64,000 nt of DNA from the NCBI RefSeq assembly GCF_010537335.1, contig NZ_AP019711.1, positions 496,001 through 560,000 of the forward strand, written 5' to 3'. Positions 62,956 to 64,000 of the stretch are shown here, in pieces. The number at the start of each line of letters is the position of its first letter. The stretch's first letter is position 1. Below the pieces are notes generated by a model. That model worked only from the letters and a program-made list of their open reading frames with translations, did not search any database and was not told the DNA's origin. The stretch is from Amedibacterium intestinale. Lineage in GTDB: Bacteria; Bacillota_I; Bacilli_A; Erysipelotrichales; Erysipelotrichaceae. The position numbers and the translations under genes were made by a program.

Positions 62956-63969
62956 GTGGAGGAACGTTTACTAGCAAATACTTCTCAAATTCAGGATGAA
63001 GAAGATACTCTTCGTCCGCAGTCATTAAAAGAATATATTGGACAATCCCAGTTAAAAGAAAACTTATCAGTTTTTATTGAAGCTGCCAAGCAGCGTAATG
63101 AAGCACTTGATCATGTGCTTTTATATGGTCCTCCAGGACTTGGAAAGACAACACTTTCGTATATTCTTGCGAATGAAATGGGTGGAAAAATTCGTACTAC
63201 TAGTGGCCCAAGTATTGAAAAAAGCGGAGATCTTGCGGCGATTTTGTCTACTTTGGAAGCAGGAGATGTTTTGTTTATTGATGAAATTCATCGTCTTCCA
63301 AAACAGGTGGAGGAGATTTTATATCCGGCAATGGAAGATTACTGCATTGATATCGTGGTAGGAAAAGATGCAGGAACAACACGTTCCATTCGTCTAGATC
63401 TTCCTCCTTTTACACTTGTAGGGGCAACAACACGTGCAGGGGATTTAACGGCACCTTTACGCGATCGTTTTGGAATCGTTTCTCAGCTTGAGTTTTATTC
63501 TATGCAGGAACTTCAGCAAATTATCACACGTACCGCACGTGTCATGGATACTGGAATTGATGATGAAGCAGTACTTGAAATTGCTTTGCGCTCTAGAGGA
63601 ACTCCGCGTATAGCAAATCGTTTGTTTCGTCGTGTACGTGATTTTGCGCAGGTTATGAACGATGGATTTATATCCAAAGAGATTGCCTCTATGGCACTAG
63701 ATAAGCTTAAAGTAGATCATTTGGGTCTAGATAATGTTGATCATAAATATCTAAAAGGTATTATTGAGCGCTTTAAAGGTGGACCTGTTGGTTTAGAAGC
63801 ATTAGCTAGCAGTATAGGAGAAGAAGCGATGACATTAGAAGATGTGTATGAACCATATCTTCTTCAAATTGGTTTTATCAATCGCACACCTAGAGGAAGA
63901 ATTGTTACAGAAAAAGCATATCGTCATTTAGGCTATGATGTAAATGAAGGACTATTCAAAATGGATTAG
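62956..63969 (+). CDS. ruvB: Holliday junction branch-migration helicase RuvB
   Basis: A 337-residue AAA+ ATPase. Walker A is [12 protein letters not shown] (~residue 56), Walker B is LFIDEIHRL (~107), sensor 1 is [12 protein letters not shown], and the arginine region is [22 protein letters not shown] start follows AAAGGGGG. Its 3' end lies in the stem of a terminator. Confidence 0.97.
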   Translation: MEERLLANTSQIQDEEDTLRPQSLKEYIGQSQLKENLSVFIEAAKQRNEALDHVLLYGPPGLGKTTLSYILANEMGGKIRTTSGPSIEKSGDLAAILSTLEAGDVLFIDEIHRLPKQVEEILYPAMEDYCIDIVVGKDAGTTRSIRLDLPPFTLVGATTRAGDLTAPLRDRFGIVSQLEFYSMQELQQIITRTARVMDTGIDDEAVLEIALRSRGTPRIANRLFRRVRDFAQVMNDGFISKEIASMALDKLKVDHLGLDNVDHKYLKGIIERFKGGPVGLEALASSIGEEAMTLEDVYEPYLLQIGFINRTPRGRIVTEKAYRHLGYDVNEGLFKMD

Positions 63970-63982
63970 TCCTTTTTTCTTA
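63947..63982 (+). terminator. Terminator overlapping the end of ruvB
   Basis: AAGGACTA within the last ruvB codons pairs with TAGTCCTT after the stop and is followed by TTTTCTT. Confidence 0.75.
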
Positions 63983-64000
63983 AGAAAATAGCACATGCAC

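Overview
The window is low-GC Bacillota DNA in two parts. The right third (about 45.2-64 kb) is chromosomal housekeeping DNA in a typical Firmicute order: comEC 3' end, holA, an L-serine ammonia-lyase, a hemolysin-III protein, smc-ftsY-ylxM-ackA-nrnA, dnaE, rplU-prp-rpmA, obgE, exoA, a Cof-type HAD phosphatase and ruvAB. The L27 protein carries the N-terminal extension removed by Prp, and SMC is short (976 aa), as in Mollicutes and their relatives. I read the host as an Erysipelotrichia-like Bacillota. That is an inference from gene order and composition, not a species call.

The left two thirds (1 to about 45.18 kb) is a siphovirus-type prophage whose left end lies outside the window. In order it has: replication genes (Cas4-like DUF2800, DUF2815, family A DNA polymerase, Bro antirepressor, DUF4406, VapE/D5 primase-helicase, VRR-NUC nuclease, SNF2 helicase); a DUF1492 sigma-like regulator; HNH endonuclease and P27 small terminase; a phage S-adenosylmethionine synthetase followed by two DNA methyltransferases; small DUF genes behind two near-identical promoters; an HK97-type head module; the tail module with a frameshifted chaperone and an inserted one-gene moron; holin and amidase; then a small SHOCT-like ORF and two overlapping large serine recombinases.

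Beyond the recombinases lies cargo at 35.8-45.1 kb: DUF3781 and GyrI-like genes, a membrane-protein gene split in two by an island, and a VOC protein - PadR regulator - ribosomal-protection tetracycline resistance operon that best matches tet(44). A perfect palindrome covers the -10 box of that operon. The island (36776-41520) holds a GC-richer tyrosine integrase, an RlmN/Cfr-like radical SAM methyltransferase behind a consensus promoter and structured leader, and the start of an ABC ATPase gene. An ISL3-family element with a clear 8-bp target duplication interrupts that ATPase gene.

The prophage's right end falls inside comEC: only the last ~95 codons of the DNA-uptake channel gene remain, followed directly by holA. 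Serine recombinases, a comEC target and resistance cargo next to the recombinases match the plan of the streptococcal mef(A) element Tn1207.3/phi1207.3 and resemble the tet(O) phage phi-m46.1 (recalled, not searched). The element probably inactivates natural competence while conferring tetracycline resistance. No rRNA, tRNA or CRISPR array was seen.
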